Below are positions 1-43,979 of a stretch of 64,000 bases of DNA, piece by piece (positions within the stretch are counted from its first letter, which is position 1; each line of letters starts with the position of its first letter). The translations under genes and the position numbers were made by a program. The stretch lies in contig NC_073354.2 in NCBI RefSeq assembly GCF_027580225.2, positions 25,936,001 through 26,000,000 of the forward strand, given 5' to 3'. The notes beneath the pieces were generated by a model. That model did not search any database. It had not been told where the DNA came from and saw nothing but the letters and a program-made list of their open reading frames with translations. The DNA comes from Misgurnus anguillicaudatus (lineage: Eukaryota; Chordata; Actinopteri; Cypriniformes; Cobitidae).

Positions 1-207
1 TAATTTATCATGAATTCTGTGTAATTAAACCTAAAAAAAATAAGGCTACTAACCAAAAGCACTACTTTTTTGTATAATTTAATCATTTTTTTTATTAAAA
101 TGTTGAGTTTAAGAACAGTTTTTTGTAACAAATTTTCTTTCGGGGGCCGCAAAGGAATGCACTGTACTCAAGGGGGGCCGCACGCTGAAAAAGTTTGGGA
201 ACCACTG
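1..207. mobile_element. hAT-like repeat, right part
   Basis: A repeat truncated by the window edge and ending in GTTTGGGAACCACTG. The same internal text (CTACTAACCAA.AGCACTAC and GGGGGGCCGCACGC) returns at 60928-61166, where the opposite end CAGTGGTTCTCAACC is kept. The terminal CAGTGGTT.CAA / TTTGGGAACCACTG pair is the kind seen in hAT elements of fish. Confidence 0.6.
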
Positions 208-8778
<8,571 letters not shown>

Positions 8779-8988
8779 CGCGATGTTTATTCTGTATGTA
8801 TGTTTTACCGCACGGGACCCAAGATTGCAGTGAAACAGCGGAAGAAAACAGATGTTGCCTGGCACCGATCCTCCCTAGTCACTTATCAGACTATCGTATT
8901 CATTATTTATTGCCAGTATAATCTAAAAACTCAACAATAGTATCGGGTTTAATGTGTAGACACTCAGCCTCGCCTCCTTAGAGAAGGA

Positions 8989-9001
8989 GGGGTTTATATA
9001 T
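8989..9001 (-). promoter_or_regulatory. Candidate TATA box of the SCaMC gene
   Basis: Read on the minus strand the sequence is TATATAAACCCC, about 215 bp upstream of the start codon at 8778, a spacing that would leave a 5' leader of roughly 190 nt. It fits a TATA box by sequence and place only; no transcript evidence can be seen. Confidence 0.3.
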
Positions 9002-9128
9002 TGCTGGGTTCTTTTCCTGCGGTACCTCCTCGATTCAGAGGGACACACCCAATGTATAAACAGGCTCCTGCCATCCAGTTTAACGCAACTGCTTTTCTCG
9101 CTAGCAAGACTTGCTTAGCATTTAGTAA

Positions 9129-10497
9129 CAGTGTTGGGAGTAACGCATTACAAAATATAATATATTACAGTAATATATTAGTTTTTGCTGTAACGCAGTA
9201 ATATAACGCATTACTCGTAAAATTTTGGTAATATTTTACTCGTTACAGTCTTAGTAACGAGCGCGTTACAACAATGCATTTCAAAATTAGACTGTTATTT
9301 TAAATTTTTATTTTTGACCAATGCGCGCGACCAGCATCCACACATGAAAAAGCTGCGTCAATTTCCACGTGCTGTATGCAACAAGTTCTTTAACTTTGTA
9401 TTTGAAATGCAATTTGGACGCGGTGCGCGTCAAATATAGAGATGTTTCTTAAAGAGCCGAATCTGGGAAGTCCGCGGCTGTATTATAAGCATTGACTAAA
9501 GTGGTCGCAATCAGGTCCGGTAGCGCCGCACACGCATAATTTTGCGAATAAGAGCACTAAGTAAGAGCAACAGAAAGTTTCTATCGGTCTCCCATGCTGC
9601 TTGAACCTCAGAAGTAAAGAGACTTTTACATGTTGCCAGTAAAATCCATATCACACCAGCAATGACAAGGTAAGCTTTGCTATGATAACAGTCCATATAC
9701 ATAATAATAGATTGCTAGGATATTCCTATGCTATCTACAGTTTTATTACAAACAGCAACCTAAACTACACCATAACATTAGTGAAGACTTAAACATGGTT
9801 ATCTAAATAGTACATTTAAACATCACTGTTTAAAGTTTTTACCAGCCGTTGTATGGGAACCTATATTCATTGTTTGGCAAAAAGCAGTGCTCCTCTGTTT
9901 GTCTGTTTTATTAAGCAATGATATGTTAGCCTACAAGTAATCCTATTGGACTGAAATGAGCTGTATTCCTTGAGGCCTGATCCTCCAATAGGACTTTTTG
10001 ATAAGTTGTGTCAACCCAGTGCATGCCAGGTTTGTGCTGTGAATCTGAATTAAAAGTGATCAAAAGAATAGAAATGAAAAGAGGTTGCATGTCTTACCAT
10101 GTTATTAGGCTATAGGTTGCATTATAGTGGGCTCTATTGTGTTTGGTATGTGTACCATAATTTACCAGACTTTTACCAGATCATTTGTCTATGTTTATGA
10201 TTATGACAGTAATTGTGACTGTATTTTGCCATAAGTCTTCACTTTGCCTATTCAAAGCTCGAGGGGCCAACACATACCTTCTAGATTTATAAGCAGCAAC
10301 AAACTACATTTTAACATTTTATAATGCCTAGTCATACTTCTGTTCTTTTGATGAAAGTAACTCAAAAGTAACGCAAAAGTAGTGTAACTCATTACAGTTC
10401 AGAGACAGTAATATTGTAATGTAACTAATTACTTTCAAATGACAGTAATTTGTAATATATAATGTATTACACTTTGGAAGTAACTTGCCCAACACTG
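9129..10497. mobile_element. hAT-type element with perfect 8-bp target duplication
   Basis: The left end is CAGTGTTGGGAGTAACGC and the right end CTTGCCCAACACTG. It is flanked by TTTAGTAA at 9121-9128 and again at 10498-10505, an exact 8-bp duplication as hAT transposases make. The ends are rich in GTAAC/TACTTT blocks shared with the copies at 16865 and 45234. The 1.4 kb interior is longer than in the other copies but no transposase frame is visible. It fills most of the intergenic space between the SCaMC and elp3 genes. Confidence 0.85.
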
Positions 10498-10505
10498 TTT
10501 AGTAA

Positions 10506-11199
10506 ACGTTTATCAACTTCACATTTTCATTCAGAAATGAACACTACGTGATATAATATAAATATTTGCAACATTACCATATATGTATGTATTTTCATAT
10601 TTCACTTTACTGTTCTGACTGTAAAGCTGTTTGCAAACTTCAACCTTTCAGTCTTTCCTTTTGTCTATTGAACAGCTGTCGAAGTAAATCCTACACACCA
10701 TCCTAAATATAGTAGGTTACCGTAGTAGTCAGATATGAATAGTGTAAACATAGTTTGCATATGAATTATAAAAACTAAAGATGCCAGGAAGTAATGCATG
10801 ACTGGAGTTTATACCATATTTATGTTCACTTTGATTTTTCACAACATTACTGTGTGGTTACTCAGTAACACGAACCCTTTAATGATGCTAATAGCTATCG
10901 CCAACATTATATTCTGGAATTTTGTCATTTATTTATTTATTCAGAATTTTTTGAGAATTATATTAGACAAGACTCACGTTGTTTCCATTTATATATACCG
11001 AAAAAGGTCTCATATGAACACTAGAGGTCCTCAAACGTTACAGAACGAACTGCTGTAGTGCTGACTTTACGACAACAAGCTGCGTTTTGTTTTACGACAC
11101 ATAGTTCCGCTTTACGGCGGAATGTAGCATGCTCGCCTGCTGTTGACATATTTTTATTTTCTCCGTAGTATACTGTATTATATTTAGATTGTTTCCAAC
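10506..11199. promoter_or_regulatory. elp3 upstream region
   Basis: About 700 bp between the hAT element and the elp3 start codon. It should hold the elp3 promoter and 5' leader. I see no TATA box near the gene, and no CpG-rich block; the exact transcription start cannot be placed from sequence. Confidence 0.35.
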
Positions 11200-34959
<23,760 letters not shown>

Positions 34960-35405
34960 AAGCAAGACATTGAATTCTCTGGAGGATATTGTATAATTTT
35001 AAACGGACTTTAAGGGGAACTTGTGGTGTGTGGTCAGCACAAAGCAACCATCAGGCAACAAATCTATTCTGTACATGAAGATCATGATGCCTCTATGCTT
35101 GTTTATAGTTACACTATTTTTTTTCCTGTGCATGCATAGCTCTCATTTTACAAAATTCCTTTTCTAAGGAATGTTTCAGCTGAACTTTAGGATATAAAAG
35201 AGGGAAAATGCAGAAACTCTCTGTTATCCGCTGTTATAAAAACGCACATTTTATGTGGATTACGGAGAGGAGTTAATGCCAAAAGCTTGGTAGATTTTGA
35301 TTATTTGACATTTAATACAATGCTGTTAATTTTATAGATTGATTGCAATTACATGTTTTTGTCTTGGCTTTGCATTGAAAATATTCATTGGCTATTTTAT
35401 CTGTT

Positions 35406-35411
35406 AATAAA
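35406..35411 (+). terminator. Candidate elp3 poly(A) signal
   Basis: AATAAA about 450 bases after the elp3 stop codon, followed by ordinary 3' region sequence. A second AATAAA lies near 35627, so the choice is uncertain. Confidence 0.4.
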
Positions 35412-37188
35412 AGATATTTATACGGGATGAATTTTACACTCATGTAAAGCACATTGCCTTAACAAGCAGGATAATTTGGATGGCGTTGAATAGACACAAT
35501 ATAGCCATCACCAGTCATTGAAAATAATTCATGGCTAAGAAATCATCCACCATGTTCTCCTATTTGGCTTAGATATGAACACCCATGGCCAAAATGATTG
35601 AAGTCGAATTGCTTCTACTTTTGACGGAATAAAAAGTTGCTCTTCACGGCGTTTTTCACTCTTGCATTTTGATGTCCGTCTTCACACCACCAATTTCTGA
35701 GAAATGACGCCCGGCGTAGTGAGTTCTCTTCACAGCGGGAGACCTCATGATATGTCCGCTGATGGGTTTTTACTGCTCCATTTGACATCGCAATACCCGA
35801 TTATATCGCTGTCTCTGCTTGTGAGCCAAGGTGTCAGTCGAATGATGACTGACCACCCTTTTAAGCTAAGCTCCGATGAACGCACTCGAAAGAGGTTTGT
35901 CATCACAGAAATGATTTTCTATAAATTGCAAGATGTTCCTCTACGTCAGGGAGATGTTGCTTTGCCTCCACCCCACAATCAAGTGATGACTTAACAATGG
36001 TTCCCGTAATTTCCCGCCTCATGCCATATTGTCGTGACTTGATGGAACCTCATGGTTAACAACAAACCAGTCACACCTTGAGTTATTATGGTATGCGTGG
36101 CCATTATTCCCCATGAGTGAAGTCTTTCCAATACAGATTAACAGCGATGTATCTGAGATGATGACCTTAGAGAATGAGTGCGCTGTTTAGATAATGTGCA
36201 TATTTTGCTGCGGAGGTCGAGGTGAGCAATCCCAGTGTATCATTTGCAAACCGGTGAAGCGTGAGGAAAAGGGCAAAGTGTCTCCAGAGAGGGAAATGTC
36301 ACAGATGAGATCCACTTAGGAAAGTCGCACATGCTTTATATTATTGCCGGAGGAGGCCGTAGGGTTTCATATCATCATCATCCTTTAAATCAACACTGCA
36401 CTTAACTACTTGATCAATTTTGTATAGAACTAAAAAAAATGACTGGAGCGTTGTGGTGTGCAGTCGGGAAATACTGGAAACTACTGAATTGAAATGTGTT
36501 CGAATCCTAGCGGATATTATTATATCCATCATAGAGGGAGACTCCAAATTCTGCTGGAAGATGGAGTGCGTTGTCCAAGCAAAAACCCATTTGATTTCCT
36601 GTCTTGTGTGAGGAAAATCACAAAAGGAAGATTGGCCACTAAAGCGTTGGAAATCTTGTCCGTGGAAAATAGGCGATCTGAATGATTGATGTGTGCCATT
36701 TTTCACAGATGCACATTTCAAAGACTTGGGAAACTGAAATAGCCCTTTAGCAGTGAAACTTCAAAGGCTTGAGTCAGTTTGGCTTTCTATAATTAAACCG
36801 TTGCTTTAAGGTGTTGATTTGTAGCGTGACCATCCTGAATCCTTCATTTCTTGTGTTGTGTTGTCTGACAACACAACCGAAAACTTGATTATGACATCTG
36901 AACAGGCTTTCCTCAAGCGTAAACGCAACAACTTGAGCAGCTGTGTGTAATTCAAGTTTATTTTATTTGAAAAGAGTTATTACACGATGTTGTTGATACT
37001 TAAATTCTTGTTTAATAAATATGTAAAACCTAAAAATATCACATAACACAGCAAAGATTTAATAATACGCTTGTACAATTCTTTCACCACCATACAGATA
37101 CGCAACACACAACATGACATAAACATATATTTCTCCTTTTTTTTCCACAAAGACTGTAAATTCAAACAACATCACAACTGCTTTAACT

Positions 37189-37194
37189 TTTATT
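37189..37194 (-). terminator. Candidate poly(A) signal of the kinase gene
   Basis: On the minus strand CCAATAAAAG lies about 65 bases after the stop codon; other A/T-rich candidates occur near 37010. Confidence 0.45.
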
Positions 37195-37257
37195 GGCCTC
37201 ATGGTGAAATTATTCTCAAAGTGTAAAAATGACACCACACGGAAGTCTGTTCTGAGG

Positions 37258-40200
37258 TCAGTTCATCTGTATGGCAGTGTGTACGCGCTGCTTCAGCTGG
37301 TCGGCATTGGGCCGGATGTCAGGGTCTGAATTGAGCATGTCCAGCAGCAGCGAGCACATGGTGGGGTTTGGAGGTGGCGGCAGTGGGGGAGCGCGTCGTG
37401 CCCTCATAGGGATAATCAACTGCAGGTCGGGATTGTCACACAGCGCCTCTCCTAGCGGTGCAAGCCAGCGGCCTCGCATCACATACGCTCCTATCAAAAC
37501 ACAATATAGGGTTAGGTTCATAAATGGAAAGCAGTTTAAGCATTTTGACAGCCAAACAGGTCCTTGTTGGTGTGCTTATTTCAGGGTTCCCACACCTTAG
37601 TTAACTTCAAATTCAAGGACCTTTCAAGGACTTTCCAGGTCCAATACCCTCAAATTTAAAGACTAAATGTGGGGACACATTTTAAGTGAGAGCAAGGTTA
37701 CATCGTGTTACCTTTAAAGATACATTGTTACAGTTTCCTTTAGAAGGAACTCGCGCTGCGTCACTGCGGTGACACTTTGGGGACGCCTCTAGTGGTAAGT
37801 GCGTCTGAATGTGTACATCAAATTCAACCAATGGTGAGGCTTAACGACAAAGACAGGGTGACACGGGAGCCAGGAAGTATATTGCTATCTGAAATATTGC
37901 CAAAGACAAAGTATGGCAAGGGAGACGCAGCGTCTCGTTCTCTTCTCAGGGAACAACAGGTACATACGTAACCCGAGACGTTTTCATTTGTCAAACACAA
38001 CTATGCAAAAAAGCATTTTGGTATGAGTCAACATTCGCATACAGAAGATATAAGCATTTAAAGCGAACAGTTTAGCACGTGTGCTTAAAAAGTATTTTTA
38101 TGATATTATCCTACACTACACAGGGAATAACATGGATTTTTTCTATAAAAGTAGATTCAAGCACTTTCAATGACCTGTATCTATGCATGTATATCTTCAA
38201 AAACTTCTCACGGCCTTGAGTTTTTTCCTCCAGATTCACAAACTTTCAAGGATAGCAAGGACCCGTGGAAACCCTGTTATTAAATCTTTCCTATTCCTAG
38301 GTCATACTTTTAGGAAATTTCTAGCTAATTTCTTTCAAAGATGAAAATTGTCCTTTATAAATATGCTAAGGCATTTGACCTTTCTGTATTTCTGCTTATA
38401 GTGCAGTCGGGGGAGTTATAGTTATTACTTATCATCCAAAGCCTGAGTCCTTTGACCACTCCAGATTATCAAAGCTATTACATATCAAGTTAATGGGCCA
38501 CTAAGTAAAGCGCTTAACAACAAGCACGCAACAACCCAGCTTTCCCACCGATCTCAAGTCCTCCAGATGAGGTAGCTACTGTAGTGAGATAAGAATAACC
38601 AAAATAGCCCTCCGCCTGCCAATGCTAGGGAAATGAGGCTTCAAAAATTGGGACAATTGCTATTCTTGGGCTTTGTAATGCAGCTCTGACAATCACAAGA
38701 TGATGTTTTTTTATATGTGAACTTTCATGTTCTGTTGGGTTTGTGACAGCCCGCGGTCTTTTATAATGACTCGAAAAATTTGATATTTCAGAATCGGATT
38801 GAAACTTGGTACATTTTCCTAATCTATGAGAACTGATTTTCAACTTTTCTTTATAAAAACTATTACTTTTGCTCGTCTCAAGAGATCCCAGGTGTGAAAC
38901 ATGAACAAATTCAATTCATTTCCACATTTTAAAATTACCTTATGTTGAATATTGCGATAAAGATCTACAGGATGTGTGTGCACTGATTTCATTGTAATCA
39001 TGAAATAAATGAAATGAACACGTGACGCATTAAAACATATTGTGGCGGTTTCCCGGACAGGGATTAGACTAGTCCTAGACTAAAATATATGTAAGAGCTG
39101 TCCAAACTAAAAACAAATTGCATCAGTGCCCTTTGTTTTGCCTCAACATGCACACAATAATGTTTTTAGTAAGGCATGTTTGTTAAAAGTTATATTTCAT
39201 AATTAAACTAAGGCATAGTCCTGATTTAAGATAATCCCTGTCCAGGGGATTATCGCCCCATTAATGTAATCTTAAAGTCATAATTCACCCAAAAATGAAA
39301 ATTCACCTGTCACCCTGCTGAACATCATTTACACACAGTTGATGTACCCATTGACTTCCATAGTAGGAAAAACAAATACTATGAAAGTCAATGGGGTACC
39401 GTCAACAGTGTGTATACCATCCTTTATCAAAATATCTTCTTTTGTGTTCACCAGAACAAACAAAAAAACTAATACAGATTTAAAACAACATGAGGACAGA
39501 ATATTCATTTTGGGGTATCTATTATAGATATATCTATTTTTTCTTTTGACTCACCCAGTTGTTCTTGACTGCTGCCATGCTCAAGGAATGTGATTCTTTC
39601 CAGCACGGCCCAGAACAGCACACCCAGAGAGAAGATATCAGCCTGGGCTGTATAATTTCGACCTGCCCACACTTCTGGAGCCATGTAGAAGTCTGAGCCA
39701 CACGTAGAGGACAGAGTCAGTCTACTACGGACACCATCTGTAGGACTGTCCACCATCTTACTCAGGCCAAAGTCTGCCACCTGTAATACACGTGAAGAGC
39801 GTTATTAACAAATGGAAACTGATCAACTGAAAGATTAACAGACACCAACCACATTTTACAAAATTACTGCATAGAATAATAATGTAAGAGAAAGATGTTA
39901 ACATGTTTCATTAATAAATGCACTTGTTAAGGCAGGCATCACTACTAGTATTGATCAGTCAAAGGGTTTATGATTTGAAAATCAGTTCACGAGTTGACAA
40001 CAACATGTAATCACATACGACAATAAAGCATATTTGAAGTGCTGTTGAAGGTGAGGGCTTTAATTTTAGCCTGAACTCAGACTACTGCCTCTCCTTAATT
40101 AGAATGGGTACTAGTCGAGTGAGGCGATAGGGTGGAGGAGAGATGCTGCAAAACTGTCATGGGACAGAGGGGAGGGAATGCTAAATAGAGAGACGACTTC

Positions 40201-43196
40201 ATGCTGATTAGTTGGATTACATGACCATGCTCCTCTTGAAATAAATAATATACTACATAAATACATACATAATAATACATACTTAAATAGAAAAATCTAA
40301 TGGGTTTAATGTCATTGCAAATGTTTAGCAAAAAATGATCCTGCAACCAACTCCAACTTGTATCAATCCCACACTATTACTACACCCAATGAAAACTAGC
40401 CTTAAAGGGACACTCCACTTTTTTTTGAAAATATGCTCATTTTCCAGCTCCCCTAAAGATAAAATTTGATTTCCGGCTTAATAATCAAGGACTTTGCTGC
40501 CGTACCATGGCTGCAGGAGGCGAAATGATATTACACAAAATATTACACAAATAGCCCCTAGCTATTGAAAATTATCAAAGGGACTATTTTCAGGAGCTGC
40601 GTAATATCATTGCGCCAGCTGCAGTTATGCTACAGCAGCAAAGTCCTTTATTACGCCTAGGGGTGTAACGATTAATTGTGCAAATGCGCGTTTTCTCAAT
40701 GAATGAATTTGAATGAATTACGGTGAAATCCCGGCACATCCGAACGCCAGGGGGCGCTCTCATGCAGAAACTCCCTTTGTGCCACACAAGAAGTAGCATT
40801 ACAAACGCTATTCCAGGAAATGTACACAGGAATATTTATACGCTGTTCTTCAAATTGTTTCAGGTATTTTCATGATAATAAAGAATATTTTGAATGATTT
40901 TGTTTAACGAGTGATGCTTTTTAAAAACGCACGTTATAAACGACTCCGACTCATAATGATTTTAGATTGATAAGGACTTCCTACTGAACAAATGCCGTAA
41001 TACAGGCACAAGCTGTGCATAAAACAAAGAACCGCAGCCTTGCGATTCAGAATCGATTTCAGACAGGCATTTTTAATGAGGACCGTGATTGAATTGTTAC
41101 ATCCCTAATTACGCCAGAATGAGAGTATAGACGGTTCATCGGACGCACGTGCGCTGACGCAATACACGTCTGGATCCGAACTTTACTTCCAGTTTCCTTT
41201 TTTTATGGTTTGACTAGTTGCTAAACTGATCTCTTGAACAAATGCCTCGTCGAAAATAACAAATGTTTTGGTTTCCTAGGTAATCTATGTGTTGTTTCAT
41301 ATAAATAAACTACATTTAAAGGCGGAGTCCATGATGTTTGAAAGCCAATGTTGATATTTGAAATCACCTAAACAAACACGCCCCTACCCCAATAGAATCT
41401 GGACCTTCTGTTAATAGACCTGCCCCATACATAAGCAACCCGGCATTTGATTTGATTTGATTGGCTATAAGTGTGTTTTGGTAGTCGGCCCGTCTCCTTT
41501 TCCAACGCGTTTTTCAAACATCGTGGACTCCGCCTTTAAAGAACTTTGTTGTTATTTATTCTTAGTTTACCGGAAGTTACATGCGGACCACGACAGACGC
41601 TTGTTTATGTTGTTACTGCTGAAACCGTCTATAGTTACTAGCCATATCTGCCTAGAAAATCAAAACTTTAAATTTTCTGTTGGTCTAAGTACACGATGTA
41701 ACTACAGAAGAATCAAGTTTTAAATAGGAAAAATATCGAAAATCTTTGGTTATTTTTGAGCCCGATGCTAATGGTCTAATCAGATTCAATGGACTGTGCT
41801 AAGCTATGCTAAAAGTGGTACAGCCAGACCCGAAGATCGGCTGAATGGATTCCAAAACGGTAAAAATGAAATGTTTAACTCTAGAGGAGCTGGAAAATGA
41901 GCCTATTTTCAAAAAAAGTGGAGTGTCCCTTTAACACATGAAACTACAAACAAAGATTTTTAACCCAATTCATTTAAACTTTATCTTAGATCCTTTGTAC
42001 CAATTAACAGAAAAGGTCTGAAAGATTCAGGTGCTTTGCCATTTGTGACTATGCAGTAATCTTAGTACTTCAGCAAAAATGTAGATATTGATTTAAATGA
42101 AAGTTTAAATGATCAAAACAAGAATAATGATTAGTCTCTGTAAAAACAGCGCAAATATAACACATGAAAATAATTTATTATTATTTCCTCCTGAAAAATA
42201 ATATCGAGCTAAACCTTTAAATCGAATAAAATCTCCAGACAGCGAAGTCGCTGAATTGTCCATCATTCAAATATAGCTACTACTTCAAAAGCACTTCTGC
42301 ATTACTTTGTTCTTTATAACTGCTTTGCTATTACTGAAACATTAAAAGCGCTTTTATGCCTCCAAGCTAGTAAAAATGAAATAAAACATGGACAGGAGTA
42401 GAAAAAACTAAATGATGCACCCAAATGCAATATGAAAGCTTGTATAACTGCAAAACAAAATTGCCCTTAGTTTAACTCCTATGAGTCATTGGCACTCCAA
42501 TGTCAAAATTGTTGTTGGTTAGTAATGCATGCGTTGTACTAAAAGTTTGTTAAATCTCCTATTAACTTTTTCTGATAGTACCTTGACCACTGGTCCTGTT
42601 TTTGTAAGAGACACAAGCACATTATCAGGCTTTATATCACGGTGCACTATTCCACATCCATGCAGGAACGCAATGGCACTGCTGAGCTGCTGAACCACGA
42701 CGTGGTTGCACTCAGCATCGGGTGGCCTGGACAGAATGTACTGGTTCAGATCGCCTTCCTCACAATACTCCATTACCAACCATAGAGCAAAGCAGCGCCT
42801 GGGGACCTCTTCTGTGGATATCAGCCTTCTCTTTGACTTGGACAGATTCCTCATTTGGGTTTTTGAGTTATTGTCCACCACTTTTCCTTTGAGAGTGCTC
42901 TCTACTAAGTCCAAAGGCAGTCGACCTGATCTCAGGGGCTGCAGTGTTTTTGGTCCAGTCTGTAAGAGGCAGTTATATAGAGCGATGATGTTGGGGTGGT
43001 TTCTCGAAGTGAGTTTCATAGCCCAGAGCTCCTGCAGGTATAGCTCTATACTCTCTGGGCTGCAACACGGTAGACGTTTGATGGCCACAGTGTCACCCCT
43101 TTGGCCCCACCAGCCTGTCTCTGACACACGGCCTTTGAAAACCACACCATAGCTTCCTCTTCCCACCATCTGCTGCAAGGTGTAGATATCATCCAT
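37258..43196 (-). CDS. Serine/threonine protein kinase, STK35/PDIK1L family, complete
   Basis: Three coding exons on the minus strand: 42582-43196, 39555-39780, 37258-37490 (1074 bp, 357 residues). Splice sites are GT-AG and the phases agree. Kinase landmarks: glycine loop GRGSYGVV at 12-19, ATP lysine in VAIK at 40, alpha-C glutamate near 56, catalytic HRDIKPDN at 185-192, metal-binding DFG at 208-210, and APE at 239-241 within GSDFYMAPEVW. The text ADFGLSK, SDFYMAPEVW and ERITF matches STK35 and PDIK1L, nuclear kinases whose substrates are poorly known. Against those, this protein has a basic insert at about residues 105-135 (SKSKRRLIS, VPRR) and a shorter tail with a proline run (PPLPPPPNP). 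I chose the ATG at 43194-43196 because it starts just before the kinase fold; the frame is open further upstream but reads unlike the family. The family is clear; which paralogue is not. Confidence 0.88.
37582..38276. repeat. hAT-like interspersed repeat
   Basis: It begins CAGGGTTCCCACACC and ends GTGGAAACCCTG, roughly inverted. Inside are paired blocks on CAAGGACC / GGACCCGTGG. The second half matches 3922-4420. No clean target duplication (GCTTATTT against TTATTAAA). Confidence 0.6.
38277..39554. other. Kinase gene intron 2, remainder
   Basis: Around 39046-39250 there is an inverted pair (CCCGGACAGGGATTA and TAATCCCTGTCCAGGGGAT region), a likely small MITE. From about 39268 a decayed repeat has CACCCAAAAATGAAAATTC, the outer text of the TTAA family at 48799. 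No exon seen. Confidence 0.5.
40658..41107. mobile_element. hAT-type MITE with 8-bp target duplication
   Basis: The ends TAGGGGTGTAACGATTA and GAATTGTTACATCCCTA are flanked by ATTACGCC (40650-40657 and 41108-41115). Confidence 0.88.
41316..41539. mobile_element. Small TTAA-flanked MITE, inverted copy of 25143-25365
   Basis: It starts TTAAAGGCGGAGTCCATGA and ends CGTGGACTCCGCCTTTAA. Base for base it is the reverse complement of the copy at 25143 apart from scattered changes, so both insertions are recent relative to their hosts. Confidence 0.88.
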
Positions 43197-43599
43197 CTTT
43201 TCTCTGGTGGTCACCACATCAAGCTGAAAATCTGAGGTGTTGTATATGGTTGTCCTTTTGAGATACAAGCATGGTTTAATAAAAACGCACAAAAAGCACA
43301 CTTGCTATATTCAAGAAATTTCAAGTACATATCAGATTTAAATAAAAACACACCACACCCCAGCTGTTTATGCCAGCATGAGAGTAGGCCTTATCTATAA
43401 ACGTCATCTAAATTATTGCTAGTTTACTCTTTGTAATCCGTTTATAGTTTTTATAAAAAAATATTGTAATTAGCAAATAGCAATATTATTGGTCTTGGTA
43501 TTTAAATAGCACTTATATCCCTTTACAATAACAGATAGCTTGATAACTAACTGTCTGCTGGCATTTCCATTGTTATTGCTATCTGCAGACAATAAAATG

Positions 43600-43900
43600 A
43601 AAGCGAAAGAAAACACGAAACTTACTCTTAAAACCGCGGTAAACGTATCGTATGGTTATTCCAAAGTGTTTTTATCCAAACTGAAATTATTGCTTTAAGC
43701 TGTAAACAACGTGCGATCTAAACACACTCATTATTGTGTAAATCAAACGTACACAGCACTTCCTCTGTCAAACTTCCGTCTCTTTTAGATCTTCGCGCGT
43801 ACTGCGCTGTTTTGCGTTTCTATTGGACAATGGCGTTCAGACGTCAGAGTTTAACCTACGGAAACGCCCACAGCGATTCAAAAGCGACCAGTAAAATACG
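43600..43900 (-). promoter_or_regulatory. Candidate promoter of the kinase gene
   Basis: A comparatively GC-rich patch upstream of the kinase start. On the minus strand a CCAAT box lies at 43822-43826 next to CGCG-containing sequence. A 5' leader exon and its splice site (possible acceptor ATTTTCAG just 5' of the start codon) are plausible but unproven. Confidence 0.3.
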
Positions 43901-43979
43901 ACCACTCGCGATATGTGTCTATTTAAAAATGAAGTCGTCCCTTACACGTCCCTGTTTTAGCTGTGGTTTGTTTAACATG

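Larger units (their letters stand above)
34960..37257. other. Intergenic region between convergent elp3 and the kinase gene
   Basis: It holds the 3' untranslated regions of both genes. Candidate elp3 poly(A) signals AATAAA lie at 35406-35411 and near 35627. The stretch 35690-36720 has no recognised repeat and carries several overlapping frames without family resemblance; it could hold conserved non-coding sequence. Confidence 0.45.
40402..41934. mobile_element. TTAA-flanked element with two nested insertions
   Basis: The ends TTAAAGGGACACTCCACTT and AAGTGGAGTGTCCCTTTAA are perfect inverted repeats. The intact copy at 57416-57911 is about 0.5 kb. This one is 1.5 kb because it carries a hAT MITE at 40658-41107, a small TTAA MITE at 41316-41539 and some added host-like sequence. 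It lies in kinase gene intron 1. Confidence 0.85.

Noticed and set aside
8989..9060. A shared bidirectional promoter for the SCaMC gene and elp3
   Set aside because: The elp3 start is more than 2 kb away beyond a hAT element, so there is no compact shared promoter.
36341..36721. Minus-strand frame of 126 codons between elp3 and the kinase gene
   Set aside because: No resemblance to a known family, no clear splice sites, and an overlapping plus-strand frame of similar length; kept only as part of an unexplained block.
37271..37600. Plus-strand open frame of 109 codons
   Set aside because: It lies opposite the last coding exon of the minus-strand kinase and has no family resemblance; the reverse of a proline-rich exon gives a long glycine/serine frame by chance.
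42706..43152. Plus-strand open frame of 148 codons
   Set aside because: Antisense shadow of the first kinase exon.
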